Positions 1 through 13,035 of a DNA stretch of 64,000 nt are shown one piece after another. The stretch's first letter is position 1, and the number at the start of each line of letters is the position of its first letter. The DNA comes from Pteria penguin (lineage: Eukaryota; Mollusca; Bivalvia; Pterioida; Pteriidae), in NCBI GenBank assembly GCA_035048485.1, contig CM068588.1:1116001-1180000 (forward strand). Reading direction: 5' to 3'. Position numbers and translations under genes: made by a program. Under the pieces are notes generated by a model that was not told the DNA's origin, did not search any database, and worked only from the letters and a program-made list of their open reading frames with translations.

Positions 1-275
1 TTTTTTTCTCGTTCTTTAATTTTTTTTGTTTTACGGAAGTTTTTTTTGTTTTTGTTTATTGTGTTTTTTTGTTATTTTTTCACATCTTTTCCACCATTGG
101 TAATAGGCCTGTAATATTTCTCACTTTTGTTACTTGTGGTCAAACCTATATAATAATAAAAAAATAGGTTTTTTTACTTTATATGTCTATAGCAGAAGCA
201 GTTGTTCGAATGATTCTAGTGATAAGGGGGTATAAAATGAGGCATATATCTTTGCTGTAAAAACCTTCAAATAAA
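1..275. other. T-rich low-complexity stretch, no gene
   Basis: The first 100 bases are mostly T runs broken by G or C. I see no coding signal or recognisable element here. The part near position 130-230 precedes a tandem repeat and may belong to the same dispersed repeat. Confidence 0.5.
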
Positions 276-482
276 GGTCACAAGAGGAAAGATTTATTTG
301 TGACCTTTATACAGCGGTGACCTTAATGCAGAGGTGACCTTTATTCAGAGGTGACATGTATACAGAGGTAATCTTTATACAAAGATGAGCCTCATACATA
401 AGTGACCTTTATATAGAGATGACCTTTATACACAAGTGACCTTTATACAGAGGTGACCTTTATATTAAGGTTTTTTTGCAAG
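276..482. repeat. 17-bp tandem repeat (GTGACCTTTATACAGAG type)
   Basis: About a dozen imperfect copies of GTGACCTTTATACAGAG follow each other, with substitutions such as TTAATGCAG and TTTATTCAG. Similar words (aatcacctttattt, gtgaccactttt) occur in the MITE at 4.80-4.98 kb, so this array may have grown inside a member of that family. The second part is inference. Confidence 0.8.
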
Positions 483-590
483 AAAACCTAGAAAATAGAA
501 ATTTTTAAAACCAACCTTTATAAGCAGTGACCTTTTATCACAGGTAGTCGTTAGGACAGTTTGTGTTGTTAATAGTGTTATAGATAGGGT

Positions 591-1054
591 TACTGTCCGC
601 GCCACTCACTTTGTAAACCGGAAAATCTGGATTTTCACTTATTTATCTTTAAAATAGTTTTACAAAATTAATATCAATCGACAGATCTTGTTTAGTCGTA
701 ACTTTTGGTGTATGGTATATTTTTGTACGAAGAAGCATTCATATTTTATAGGGAAAAATCATTTTAGATAGGGCGTTTTCTATGTTAATTTTGACGTGAC
801 TTCGCCGATGTTTAACATTGAGTCTATGGGAAACTTGGCGACGTCACGTCAAAATTTAACATGAAAATCGCCCTATCTAAAATTGATTTTTTTCTATAGA
901 ATATGAACGCTTCTTCATACAAACATATAGCATACACCAAAAGTTACGACTAAACAAGATCTATCGAATGGTGTTGCCTTTTTGAAATTATTCTGAAGAT
1001 GAATAACTGAAAATCCAGATTTTCCAGTTTCCAGAGTTAGTGGCGCGGACAGTA
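591..1054. mobile_element. Palindromic MITE, family P, copy 1
   Basis: The ends are CTGTCCGCGCCACTCAC and its near-complement, each flanked by TA, as expected of a TA target duplication. The whole 464 bp is close to one long palindrome: the left arm (AAATCTGGATTTTC, TTTAGTCGTAACTTTTGGTG, ATAGGGCGTTTTC, TTTTGACGTGAC) recurs inverted in the right arm. No protein is encoded. A second copy is at 24,657-25,078. It is probably a non-autonomous DNA transposon of a TA-targeting group such as Tc1/mariner; the superfamily is not proven. Confidence 0.85.
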
Positions 1055-2219
1055 GGAATATACCTATGATCATTTTGGCTTGATTATAGACTTCATTTTC
1101 ATTTCTTTTGGGTGATTCAAGTTGAGCTCGTTGTACTGAAATAGAGGATATTTAAGTTTCTTTAAGATATAACCTAGCGTATTGTGAAGATGAATTTTTA
1201 AAAGTAGATTATGTTTATTAAAACATATGTATATTTTGGAAGATAATTATAAATTATGTTATTACATCTTAAAAATTATATAATGGTCAAATATGAATAC
1301 ATATGCCATTTAACAATATATTTATACATTGTACTTAATTTTGATGTAATATATTTCGGGAAATTTTGATTATATGTCATAAGTTTCATAATATATTCTT
1401 GTGTTATGATGAAAATGCTATAAAACTAAGATACACACACGTGCACACAATCACACACACATACATACTGCTGTCTGGAGCACTAATCCCGTTTGCCCTT
1501 AAAATCACGGATATTTCTGACGTTATCACCTCAGACCCTATACATGTCTGTCAGGTTCTTCTTGTCGTAAGCAATGCTACCAGTTTTGGGGTTTTTTGGG
1601 GCAGAATTTGTAATAGAATAAAAGTACCATGGCAAATGCAAAATTTTAAAGGGAAATTTATATAGATGTAGCTTCCCCCTCCCAACCCCAAATCCAAATG
1701 GTATATCTATTAGGAATGCTGCCAGAACCCTTTTCATATTTGGTGATGACATTTCTATCCTTGTATGGCAAAACTTTTCACTCTCACATGAGTTCTACTT
1801 TTTGTCCTACTCTGCCCTGCCTGAATTTTCCCAGATGAAATGCCCTATTCTAATTGAACTTGATTAAAATTAATAGATTACTTCGCCGATGTATTAAGTA
1901 AAGTTATTTTTAGTTAGACCTAAGTTGCTCTGATTATCTTTGTTTTCATGTCGACAAATTTATTCCGGTTATCGCGATATTTTCGGGTACGGGGAATTAG
2001 GTGGCCCGGACGGTAAGTAAGTCACACAAACTAAACAGGTAAAATAGGAAATGGTCCCATGAAAAGCTTTAATGCATAGGAGATGAGAAAGGGAAAAATT
2101 TAAAGCCTGTCCCATTCTTCTTGTTCCGTCCCCTCTAATGTATTAAAGGTTTTGGGGTACTTGGAGAGTAGTTAAAAATTTATGACCCAGTTACACAGCC
2201 CAAATACTCCCGGAGACAT
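1055..2219. other. Intergenic, nothing recognised
   Basis: AT-rich sequence with a short (CA)-type run near 1,430-1,465. Open frames are short and resemble no protein family I know. Confidence 0.5.
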
Positions 2220-3262
2220 GCTACCATTCTGTCTCCCCAGACCCACAACAACATGAAGACCTTAAGCCTATCAAACATGCTTCCATTCTATCTCCCCAGA
2301 CCCACAACAACATGAAGACCTTAAGCCTATCAAACGTGCTCCCATTCTATCTACCAGACCCACCACATCCTGAAGACCTTAAGCCTATCAAACGTGCTCC
2401 CATTCTATCTCCCCAGACCCACAACAACATGAAGACCTTAAGCCTATCAAACGTGCTGCCATTCTATCTCCCCAGACCCACCACATCCTGAAGACCTTAA
2501 GCCTATCAAACGTGCTCCCATTCTATCTCCCCAGACCCACAACAACATGAAGACCTTAAGCCTATCAAACGTGCTGCCATTCTATCTCCCCAGACCCACA
2601 ACAACATGAAGACCTTAAGCCTATCAAACGTGCTGCCATTCTATCTCCCAGACCCACCACATCCTGAAGACCTTAAGCCTATCAGATCTGCTCCCATTCT
2701 ATCTCCCCAGACCCACAACAACATGAAGACCTTAAGCCTATCAAACGTGCTCCCATTCTATCTCCCCAGACCCACAACAACATGAAGACCTTAAGCCTAT
2801 CAAACGTGCTGCCATTCCATCTCCCCAGACCACAGCATCCTGAAGACCTTAAGCCTATCAGACGTGCTGCCATTCCATCTCCCCAGACCACAGCATCCTG
2901 AAGACCTTAAACCTATCAGACGTGCTGCCATTCTATCTCCCCAGACTCACAGCAGTTTGAAGACCTTAAGCCTATCAGACGTGCGGCCATTTTACCTCCC
3001 CAGACCCAAAGCATCCTGAAGACCTTAAGCCTATCAGACGTGCGGCCATTCCATCTCCCCAGACCCAAAGCATCCTGAAGACCGTAAACCTATCAGACGT
3101 GCTGCCATTCTATCTCCCCAGACCCACAGCAGTTTGAAGACCTTAAGCCTATCAGACGTGCGGCCATTTTACTTCCCCAGACCCAAAGCCTCCTGAAGAC
3201 CTCAAGCCTATCAGACGTGCGGCCATTCTATCTCCCTAGACCACAGTATCCTTAAGACCTGA
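2220..3262. repeat. 59-bp minisatellite, about 18 copies
   Basis: Units of 59 bp contain CATTCTATCTCCCCAGACCC, then CACAACAACATGAAGACC and TTAAGCCTATCAAACGTGCT. Variants alternate between an ACAACAACAT form and a CCACATCCTG form on the left, then shift to CACAGCATCC and CAGCAGTTTG forms on the right, so sub-blocks of several units were duplicated. Open frames across it are by-products of the period. Confidence 0.93.
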
Positions 3263-4065
3263 AGCCTTTCACATACTTGAGTCTATGATATACACGGAAA
3301 CATCTCCTAAATAGTCGGATATGCGAGAGGATTGATTTCTCACAGCTTTCAATATAATCAGGGTACAATGCCTACTCGCTGTTGAGTGTACCGGGAATGA
3401 AGAGGAACTCTTCATAACATAGTGTCATGTTTCCACTCTGCACAGGGAAAAAAAGGCTGTCACAACGCGAATGATCCAACACTTCCTGGTCGGCTTAAAA
3501 TAATAACAAAATGATATAGGAGACTGTGATTGTGTATCCAGTGAAAGATCAAGGTCCTGAGGATTATCCGTGAATGTGTCAGTTTGGGAAGGAATGCATG
3601 CTAAAATGTGTAAAGTCAAGGCGCGAAAACTTAACGCATCAGTTTGTGACATGTCATATTGTGTAAAAGGGCGCGAAGAGATGATTGAAAATAGTATTGT
3701 CATCCATGAGAGAAATTGGAGTGCGTGTTGCTGGGTATATCGGCCTGAACACTGAACATCCTGTTGACTCTACACCCGATTCACAAAGATTCAGATATCC
3801 AAAGAAAAATCATGTAGACTCGGTAGAAAGGGATGAACTTAACCCTCGTTACATATACTATCACCTTCTCCACTAGTCTCATTCTGCGCTAATGACACCC
3901 CCCCCCCTTTCTACTTTCTCGTACACATCCCTTTTACCTCCACACCTTCTTTAACTTTCCTTTCTTGGAAATGACTGTCTTGAATAATCAAGGTGAAATA
4001 GATTTATCATAGCCATACGTTATCCAAAACATTGTCGACATATTCTGTAAGTACTTCGAAATACT
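3263..4065. other. Intergenic, nothing recognised
   Basis: Contains a poly-C run at about 3,898-3,907. Short overlapping frames at 3.4-3.9 kb look like chance ORFs. Confidence 0.45.
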
Positions 4066-4445
4066 ACCCGACGTAGTTTGGATGGTAGCATGCTTGGCTC
4101 GAGGCTGAGAGGTTACGAATTCTTGTCCTACCTGCAGCTCATGGCCGAGAGGTTCCGAGTTTAAGTCCTAGCCAAGAGGTTCCGAGTTGAAGTCCTACTT
4201 GTGGCTCAGGTCGAGAGTTTCCGAGTTGAAGTCCTACCTGTGGCTCGTGACCGAGAGTTTCCGAATGGAGGTCCTATCTGTGGCTCGTGACCGAGAGGTT
4301 CCGAGTTAAAGTTCTACCCGTGGTCTGTCGAAGGCCTGTCTTTTGAATCAGACAGAAAAAAATCCGAGGTCCCGTTGGTATATAAAAGACCCTTCATTGA
4401 TCCAGTTTGGTCCATGGGAATAGGTCTAAATTTCTAGACAACACA
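4066..4445 (+). mobile_element. tRNA-derived SINE with amplified promoter module
   Basis: A tRNA-like head begins near 4,070. It is followed by five to six imperfect copies of about 42 bp built on GTGACCGAGAGGTTCCGAGT and AAGTCCTACCTGTGGCTC. That block resembles the B-box half of a tRNA-type pol III promoter (family consensus GGTTCGANTCC). The part after 4,320 (CTGTCTTTTGAATCAGACAG, GAGGTCCCGTTGG) matches the body of the SINE at 6.54 kb. The call rests on comparison with the other SINE copies in this window; the exact 5' end is uncertain. Confidence 0.6.
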
Positions 4446-4673
4446 AATAATGATTATGTGACGTAGAACAATGACAAAAACAGGGGAAAACCTTAACAAA
4501 CAAACAAAGGATTATTATTTTATTATTGTAATTGTCACCTCGTATTGCATTACTGTGAGATGCAAGCTTTGTAGCACTTTTGCTACACTTTTCGCTGAGT
4601 TTGCGCTTATTAAGGTGCGCTCACGAGTTCGCCTTATATTTTGAAAGACTCGAGTTAGAGGCAGACTCAAATC

Positions 4674-4702
4674 CTAGTGTCATATGTAATATATGACACT
4701 AG
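4674..4702. repeat. Perfect 12-bp hairpin
   Basis: CTAGTGTCATAT is followed by a 5-base spacer and then by its exact reverse complement. No associated gene is visible. It may be the closed core of a small palindromic element. Confidence 0.7.
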
Positions 4703-4802
4703 TAATCCGTGATGCTGACGTCACAAATCTTTACTTTCACCTCCCTATGCTTAAATATGGCCGTGTAAAAATAAGTACACATAGTGCATTCGTATAATAT
4801 TG

Positions 4803-4984
4803 TAGTCAAACCTGCTTTAAAAATCACCTTTATTTAGCAATCACCTGTCTCTAATAACCACCTCTCTGTGTGTCCCTTTCTACTATTTGTCTATACATAA
4901 TCATCCTGTATAAGGGGCCATCTGCCTTTAGTGACCACTTTTTACACCTTCCCTTTAGTGGTCGCTTTAAACAGGTTTGCTGTA
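4803..4984. mobile_element. Small TA-flanked MITE
   Basis: GTCAAACCTGCTTTAAA at the left end is answered by TTTAAACAGGTTTGCTG at the right, and TA lies outside each end. The 182-bp interior has no coding capacity. Confidence 0.65.
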
Positions 4985-6540
4985 CTTCAGAACATTCCAC
5001 AAGCCTCAATTCACGATCTGCATGTTGTTAATGTAATTTTTAGATTAGAGTTGGTGTTTTATGATTTTTGTATTTTATCCACATTTTTGTATTTTCTTTT
5101 ATCATATGAAAACTTAACGCCCCTCCCTCAAATCATATTATACAACAATTGAAAGCTGGTATGATTATTGCATAAACTGTGGTTAAAACACAAATCATAA
5201 GTAATCTTGATTTTGAAATTACTTAATGCTGAACTCCAGTGTTAGCTTGGCCGTAGAAAGACAACAGCGGTGACATGTCTGTATTCTAAAACTATTTACA
5301 ATAACATATAATATATTATCTGAAATCCGATATAATACGGATCAATTACAGAGTATATGATATATTGTTAACATTCAGGAAATTATAGAAGTTTCTCAAT
5401 GTGGTCACGTGATATATTAGACAGGCATGATTTACTGCAGGCATTGCATTTGGGTTATTTATACTGATTGTGTATGACTTATTATCTAGAAACCAATGTA
5501 TGTAATCAATGTGGAAGTTCATCCATATCTAGATAAATTTTGTTTGATTTGTGACCACATAACATAATTTATAATATATGATATATGATATGATATATAA
5601 TATGATATATTGTATGATAGTGTAAGGATATATAGTGCAGTTATGTTTAAGATTACACATATATAATACAACTCACGTATTCACAACAATGAGATGTATT
5701 TACATTCCGTAATAAATTATTGATACTTTAGGTCAGTTTACCTGTTTTAAATTTTACTGCATTATACATTGTTTAAATATCAGTGGCAAAGATCATAGTA
5801 TACATGTAATTACATCATAAATTTTAACTAAGGTCTTTAAGGGGGAGGTTGAAGTGTAGTGAGAAATCGCCTGGCTTGAGGATTTGATTTCCCGGATTGA
5901 GCCTTAAATTTTAAAAGAGGTTTGTAAACTCTTACTATGTCGCAATAAACCGGAAAAAGGGTTACACACAGCATAAAACCCAGTAGATATGTAAACCAAC
6001 GTCTATGAACTCCATGACCCTTAGTTAAGAGTTCTTTTAAATCTTGTCCTGCGACTCCGACTACTTAACAAAAAAAAATCCATACTATGGGCAGTATTTG
6101 TTGGCATGTTAACACCCCCTTGTTTTTATTGTGATTTATTACTCGCGTAGGATATGTCGGTATGTCGGTGTGATTTATCAGTGGAGGTCTTCGGTTCTCA
6201 ATTAATAAATTGTTAACTTATCCCCCCCCCCCCCCAAAAAAAAATTAAAAAAAGAAAAGAAAGAAAGAAATACTAGCTTCTGTCAGTGTGATTTGTTTTG
6301 CTTGTCAGAATGGCAGAATAGCGGAGAAACGAATGGTACTGTGTCCGAATCCCATGGGACTCTGTTTGGAATCCGTTTGCCTCCCAGTCTTTCAGAGACA
6401 GAGAAAACTAAGACACCCAACTTTCACGTTTAGATGCAATATATCCCTCTATGGTTCTATGGATTGACTGTGTAGTGTGTATATCGGAATGTTTAACATA
6501 TTTAGCGATTTAACCTTCAACAACCATCGATAGATGTAAC
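4985..6540. other. Intergenic AT-rich sequence
   Basis: Contains an irregular GATATAT-rich stretch at 5,560-5,630 and a poly-C/poly-A run at about 6,223-6,275. No gene is supported. Confidence 0.5.
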
Positions 6541-6775
6541 TAATTTTAAATCGGCTCGTGACCCACAGGTCCCGCCCTGGGCACACCGGTGTTCTGTCTT
6601 TCGGACGAGACAGTAAAAACAGAGGTCCCGTGTCACGGTAGGCGTGGCACGCAAAAGATCTCTCACTCCTACGGGTTGGTTCGTTGCAAAGGTATAAATT
6701 TCTATGCATTGCATCAAGCAAATGCCGTCACCGTATACTTGAAATAACCATGGAGTGACGTAAAATAATCAATAT
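6541..6775 (+). mobile_element. SINE family 1, truncated copy
   Basis: Shares with the copy at 35.70-35.95 kb (inverted there) the blocks CGCCCTGGGCACACC, CTGTCTTTCGGACGAGACAG, GGTCCCGTGTC and TTTCTATGCATTGCAT. The tRNA-like 5' head is mostly missing; the copy starts at the GGCTCGTGAC block. It ends in an AT-rich tail near 6,770. Confidence 0.75.
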
Positions 6776-7525
6776 TTTAAAAGTTCAAGTTTTCTATCTT
6801 CACATCTGTACTATGTGATCTTTGTCATAACGTTATTTTATTTTGATACTTGAACTTTATCCTAGCACTAAGGAGCATCCCATTCTGTAGATTTACAACA
6901 AAACAACGTTCAAGTTCCATTGAAAGCTGGATTCAGGGAAGTAATGGATTTCGAAAGAAGTTTCGTCATTTAAGTGATCACATCCCGTACAGCAAAGTGA
7001 AGCGGTAAAGGAAGGCACCCAAAGGATTTCTAGTGTTGTTATCAAATGGTAGATAAAGAGCAAGCGAGAGAAAGAAGTGTGGTGGATGGGGTGTCTCAGT
7101 CTGAGAAAAGTCACGCGATGTCCGGTAAAGACTGTATTGAGAATTGCCAGAGATACGGTCAATGGCGCAGATGGACTTGTTTGTGAATTTGGACGTTTTT
7201 CTTCAGCATTTCTTTCCCTGTAATAGACTTTTTTTAGACGCTCGCTTGCGTTTGGACGGATGGAATTGGAGCCTTGAACTGGTGAACTTTTAGTGCATTT
7301 TCAAAGGGGTTTTAAATTGACTGTCTACTATCATCTAACTACACCTTATCATTTTGAATAATGTCTGCTTCAAAACAGAGGTAATTCATATCCTATTCCC
7401 TGAAATGAATTCATCCAAATGCCATGGCTATGAGTTTTCGTACTTTTGAGGTAAGTTCCTCACATCTCGACACAACGTTTATTGCCTGCAAGAGTTTGGA
7501 GGTATCCATTTTGCACGTTTCATCC
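6776..7525. other. Intergenic, nothing recognised
   Basis: No repeat or gene recognised. The last bases grade into the degenerate edge of the 49-bp satellite. Confidence 0.45.
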
Positions 7526-10500
7526 TTCATTAGTCTCTGAGATTCGCAAACAGCTGACGAATGTCGGTAAACGATTGCCGATGCTCGCTGATTGCCGATG
7601 TAGTGGCCACACCCAAAAGGTCTCTATTAACGCTCTCTGATTCGATGTAGGGTCCCTACATAGAAGGTCTGTATTTTCGATCCGTGATTGCTGATGCAGG
7701 GGTCCCACCTAGAAGATCTCTGTTTATACTCGCTGATTGCCGATTTAGGGCCCACATCTGTAACGTCTCTATTAACGCTTGCTGATTGCCGATGTAGGGC
7801 CCACACCTAGAAGGTCTCTATTTAAGCAAGCTGACTGTAGATGTAGGGTCCACACGCAGAAGATCTCTCTATGATCACTGATTGTCGATGTAGGGTCCAC
7901 ACGTAGAAGGTCACTATTTAAGCTCGCTGACTGCCGATGTAAGGCCCATATTTTGAAGATCCCTATTTGCGCTCATTGCCGATGTAGGGTCCACACCTAG
8001 AAGGCCTCTGTGTACGCTTGCTGATAGCCGATGTAAGGCCCACACCTAGAAGGTCTCTGTGTACGCTTGCTGATTGCCGATGTAAGGTCCACACCTAGAA
8101 GGTCTCTATTTACGCTTGCTGATTGCCGATGTAAGGCCCACATCTAGAAGGTCTCTATGTACGCTTGCTGATTGCCGATGTAAGGCCCACATCTAGAAGG
8201 TCTCTATGTACGCTTGCTGATTGCCGTTGTAAGGTCCACATCTAGAAGGTATCTATTCATGACCGCTGATTGCCTATGTAGGACTCACGCCTAGAAGGTC
8301 TATATTAACGCTCACCGATTGCCTATGTAGGACCCACACCTAGAAGGTCTCTATTTACGCTCGCTGATTGCCTATGTAGGACCCACGCCTAGAAGGTCTC
8401 TATTAATGCTCACTGATTGCCTATGTAGGACCCACACCTAGAAGGTCTCTATTTACGCTCGCTGATTGCCTATGTAGGACCCACGCCTAGAAGGTCTATA
8501 TTAACGCTCGCTGATTGCCTATGTAGGACCCACGCCTAGAAGGTTTCTATTTACGCTCGCTGATTGCCTATGTAGGACCCACGCCTAGAAGGTCTCTATT
8601 AACGCTCGCTGATTGCCTATGTAGGACCCACGCCTAGAAGGTCTCTATTTACGCTCGCTGATTGCCAATGTAGGACCCACGCCTAGAAGGTCTCTATTTA
8701 CGCTCGCTGATTGCCTATGTAGGACCCACGCCTAGAAGGTCTCTATTTACGCTCGCTGATTGCCTATGTAGGACCCACGCCTAGAAAGTCTCTATTAACG
8801 TTCGCTGATTGCCTATGTAGGACCCACGCCTAGAAGGTCTCTATTTACGCTCGCTGATTGCCTATGTAGGACCCACACCTAGAAGGTCTCTATTTACGCT
8901 CGCTGATTGCCTATGTAGGAAACACACGTAGAAGGTCTCTATTTATGACCGCTGATTGCCTATGTAGGACCCACGCCTAGAAGGTCTATATTTACGCTCG
9001 CTGATTGCCTATGTAGGACCCACGCCTAGAAGGTCTCTATGTACGCTCGCTGATTGCCTATGTAGGACCCACGCCTAGAAGGTCTCTATTTACGCTCGCT
9101 GATTGCCTATGTAGGACCCACGCCTAGAAGGTCTCTATTAACGTTCGCTGATTGCCTATGTAGGACCCACGCCTAGAAGGTCTCTATTTACGCTCGCTGA
9201 TTGCCTATGTAGGACCCACGCCGAAAAGGTCTCTATGTACGCTCGCTGATTGACTATGTAGGAAACACACCTAGAAGGTCTCTATTTACGCTCGCTGATT
9301 GTCTATGTAGGACCCACGCCTAGAAGGTCTCTATTAACGCTCGCTGATTGACTATGTAGGAAACACACCTAGAAGGTCTCTATTTATGACCGCTGATTGC
9401 CTATGTAGGACCCACGCCTAGAAGGTCTATATTTACGCTCGCTGATTGCCTATGTAGGACCCACGCCTAGAAGGTCTCTATTTACGCTCGCTGATTGCCT
9501 ATGTAGGACCCACGCCTAGAAGGTCTCTATTTACGCTCGCTGATTGCCGATGTAGGACCCACACCTAGAAGGTCTGTATTAACGCTCGCTGATTGCCTAT
9601 GTAGGACCCACGCCTAGAAGGTCTCTATTTACGCTCCCTGATTGCCTATGTAGGACCCACGCCTAGAAGGTCTATATTAACGCTCGCTGATTGCCTATGT
9701 AGGACCCACGCCTAGAAGGTCTCTATTTACGCTCGCTGATTGCCTATGTAGGACCCACGCCTAGAAGGTCTCTATTAACGCTCGCTGATTGCCAATGTAG
9801 GACCCACGCCTAGAAGGTCTCTATTTACGCTCGCTGATTGCCTATGTAGGACCCACGCCTAGAAGGTCTCTATTTACGCTCGCTGATTGCCTATGTAGGA
9901 CCCACGCCTAGAAAGTCTCTATTAACGTTCGCTGATTGCCTATGTAGGACCCACGCCTAGAAGGTCTCTATTTACGCTCGCTGATTGCCTATGTAGGACC
10001 CACACCTAGAAGGTCTCTATTTACGCTCGCTGATTGCCTATGTAGGAAACACACGTAGAAGGTCTCTATTTATGACCGCTGATTGCCTATGTAGGACCCA
10101 CGCCTAGAAGGTCTATATTTACGCTCGCTGATTGCCTATGTAGGACCCACGCCTAGAAGGTCTCTATGTACGCTCGCTGATTGCCTATGTAGGACCCACG
10201 CCTAGAAGGTCTCTATTTACGCTCGCTGATTGCCTATGTAGGACCCACGCCTAGAAGGTCTCTATTAACGTTCGCTGATTGCCTATGTAGGACCCACGCC
10301 TAGAAGGTCTCTATTTACGCTCGCTGATTGCCTATGTAGGACCCACGCCGAAAAGGTCTCTATGTACGCTCGCTGATTGACTATGTAGGAAACACACCTA
10401 GAAGGTCTCTATTTACGCTCGCTGATTGTCTATGTAGGACCCACGCCTAGAAGGTCTCTATTAACGCTCGCTGATTGACTATGTAGGAAACACACCTAGA

Positions 10501-13035
10501 AGGTCTCTATTTATGACCGCTGATTGCCTATGTAGGACCCACGCCTAGAAGGTCTATATTTACGCTCGCTGATTGCCTATGTAGGACCCACGCCTAGAAG
10601 GTCTCTATTTACGCTCGCTGATTGCCTATGTAGGACCCACGCCTAGAAGGTCTCTATTTACGCTCGCTGATTGCCGATGTAGGACCCACACCTAGAAGGT
10701 CTGTATTAACGCTCGCTGATTGCCTATGTAGGACCCACGCCTAGAAGGTCTCTATTTACGCTCGCTGATTGCCTATGTAGGACCCATGCCTAGAAGGTCT
10801 CTATTAAAGTTCGCTGATTGCCTATGTAGGAAACACACCTAGAATGTCTCTATTTATGACCGCTGATTGCCTATGTAGGACCCACGCCTAGAAGGTCTAT
10901 ATTTACGCTCGCTGAGTGCCTATGTAGGACCCACGCCTAGAATGTCTCTATTTACGCTCGCTGATTGCCTATGTAGGACCCACGCCTAGAAGGTCTCTAT
11001 TAACGCTCGCTGATCGCCTATGTAGGACCCACGCCGAAAAGGTCTCTATGTACGCTCGCTGATTGACTATGTAGGAAACACACCTAGAAGGTCTCTATTT
11101 ACGCTCGCTGATTGTCTATGTAGGACCCACGCCTAGAAGGTCTCTATTAACGCTCGCTGATTGACTATGTAGGAAACACACCTAGAAGGTCTCTATTTAT
11201 GACCGCTGATTGCCGATGTAGGACCCACGCCTAGAAGGTCTCTATTTACGCTCGCTGATTGCCTATGTAGGACCCACGCCTAGAAGGTCTCTATTTACGC
11301 TCGCTGATTGCCTATGTAGGACCCACGCCTAGAAGGTCTCTATTTACGCTCGCTGATTGCCGATGTAGGACCCACGCCTAGAAGGTCTCTATTTACGCTC
11401 GCTGATTGCCTATGTAGGACCCATGCCTAGAAGGTCTCTATTAACGCTCGCTGATTGCCTATGTAGGAAACACACCTAGAATGTCTCTATTTATGACCGC
11501 TGATTGCCTATGTAGGACCCACGCCTAGAAGGTCTATATTTACGCTCGCTGATTGCCTATGTAGGACCCACGCCTAGAAGGTCTCTATTTACGCTCGCTG
11601 ATTGCCTATGTAGGACCCACGCCTAGAAGGTCTCTATTAACGCTCGCTGATTGCCTATGTAGGACCCACGCCTAGAAGGTCTCTATTTACCCCCGCTGAT
11701 TGCCTATGTAGGACCCACGCCTAGAAGGTCTCTATTAACGCTCGCTGATTGCCTATGTAGGACCCACACCTAGAAGGTCTCTATTAACGCTCGCTGATTG
11801 CCTATGTAGGACCCACGCCTAGAAGGTCTCTATTTACACTCGCTGATTGCCTATTTAGGACCCACGCCGAGAAGGTCTCTATTAACGCTCGCTGATTGCC
11901 TATGTAGAACCCACACTTAGAAGGTCTCTATTTACGCTCGCTGATTGCCTATGTAGGACCCACGCCTGGAAGGTCTGTATTAACGCTCGCTGATTGCCTA
12001 TGTAGGACCCACGCCTAGAAGGTCTCTATTTACGCTCGCTGATTGCCGATGTAGGACCCACGCCTAGAAGGTCTCTATTTACGCTCGCTGATTGCCTATG
12101 TAGGACCCACACCTAGAAGGTCTCTATTAAAGCTCCCTGATTGCCTATGTAGGACCCACGCCTAGAAGGTCTCTATTTACGCTCGCTGATTGCCTATGTA
12201 GGACCCACACTTAGAAGGTCTGTATTAACGCTCGCTGATTGCCTAGAAGGTCTCTATTTACGTTCGCTGATTGCCTATGTAGGACCCACACTTAGAAGGT
12301 CTCTATTTACGCTCGCTGATTGCCTATGTAGGACCCCCGCCTAGAAGGTCTCTATTAACGCTCGCTGATTGCCTATGTCGGACCCACGCCTAGAAGGTCT
12401 CTATTAACGCTCGCTGATTGCCTATGTAGGACCCACACTTAGAAGGTCTCTATTTACGCTCGCTGATTGCCGATGTAGGACCCACGCCTAGAAGGTTTCT
12501 ATTTACGCTCGCTGATTGCCTATGTAGGACCCACACCTAGAAGGTCTCTATTAAAGCTCCCTGATTGCCTATGTAGGACCCACGCCTAGAAGGTCTCTAT
12601 TTACGCTCGCTGATTGCCTAGAAGGTCTCTTTTTACGTTCGCTGATTGCCTATGTAGGACCCACACTTAGAAGGTCTCTATTTACGCTCGCTGATTGCCT
12701 ATGTAGGACCCACGCCTAGAAGGTCTCTATTAACGCTCGCTGATTGCCTATGTAGGACCCACACTTAGAAGGTCTATATTTACGCTCGCTGATTGCCTAT
12801 GTAGGACCCACACTTAGAAGGTCTCTATTTACGCTCGCTGATTGCCTATGTAGGACCCACGCCTAGAAGGTCTCTATTTATGACCGCTGATTGTCGCCCT
12901 CACATAAGTGCTTCATTTATTCTCGCTGATAGTACGTCTCTATTTACTCTACTTTCGCTGACAGCCTAGGGTCTACACCTAGAAGGTCTGTATTTACGAT
13001 CACTGAAAACTGACGTAAGGCCCAAACCTACACAG
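7526..13035. repeat. 49-bp satellite array, about 110 units
   Basis: The typical unit is 49 bp: GCTCGCTGATTGCCTATGTA, then GGACCCACGCCTAGAAGG, then TCTCTATTTAC. Spacing of ATGTAGG in the middle is exactly 49. The edges (before 8.2 kb and after 12.9 kb) are diverged while the centre is nearly uniform, as expected when unequal exchange homogenises the middle of an array. Unit types differ at a few diagnostic positions (CCTATG/CCGATG/CCAATG, GACCCACG/GAAACACA, TTTACGC/TTAACGC/TTATGACC). Diverged units recur at 43.7 kb and 47.5-49.5 kb. No gene is encoded. Confidence 0.97.
8651..10787. repeat. 1,127-bp higher-order repeat inside the 49-bp array
   Basis: Rare unit variants recur at exactly 1,127 bp (23 x 49): CCAATG at 8,664 and 9,791; CTAGAAAGTC at 8,781 and 9,908; AACACACGTA at 8,921 and 10,048; CCGAAAAGG at 9,221 and 10,348; TGATTGCCGA at 9,541 and 10,668. 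The match stops near 8,650 on the left and 9,660/10,787 on the right. The CCGAAAAGG marker appears a third time at 11,034, 686 bp (14 units) further on. Confidence 0.93.

Noticed and set aside
1366..1752. Overlapping ORFs of 99 and 73 codons
   Set aside because: Low-complexity composition, no start context or splice signals, no recognisable domain.
7526..13035. Possible CRISPR array (regular 49-bp units)
   Set aside because: Units are contiguous with no unique spacers, there are no cas genes, and the DNA is eukaryotic. It is a satellite.
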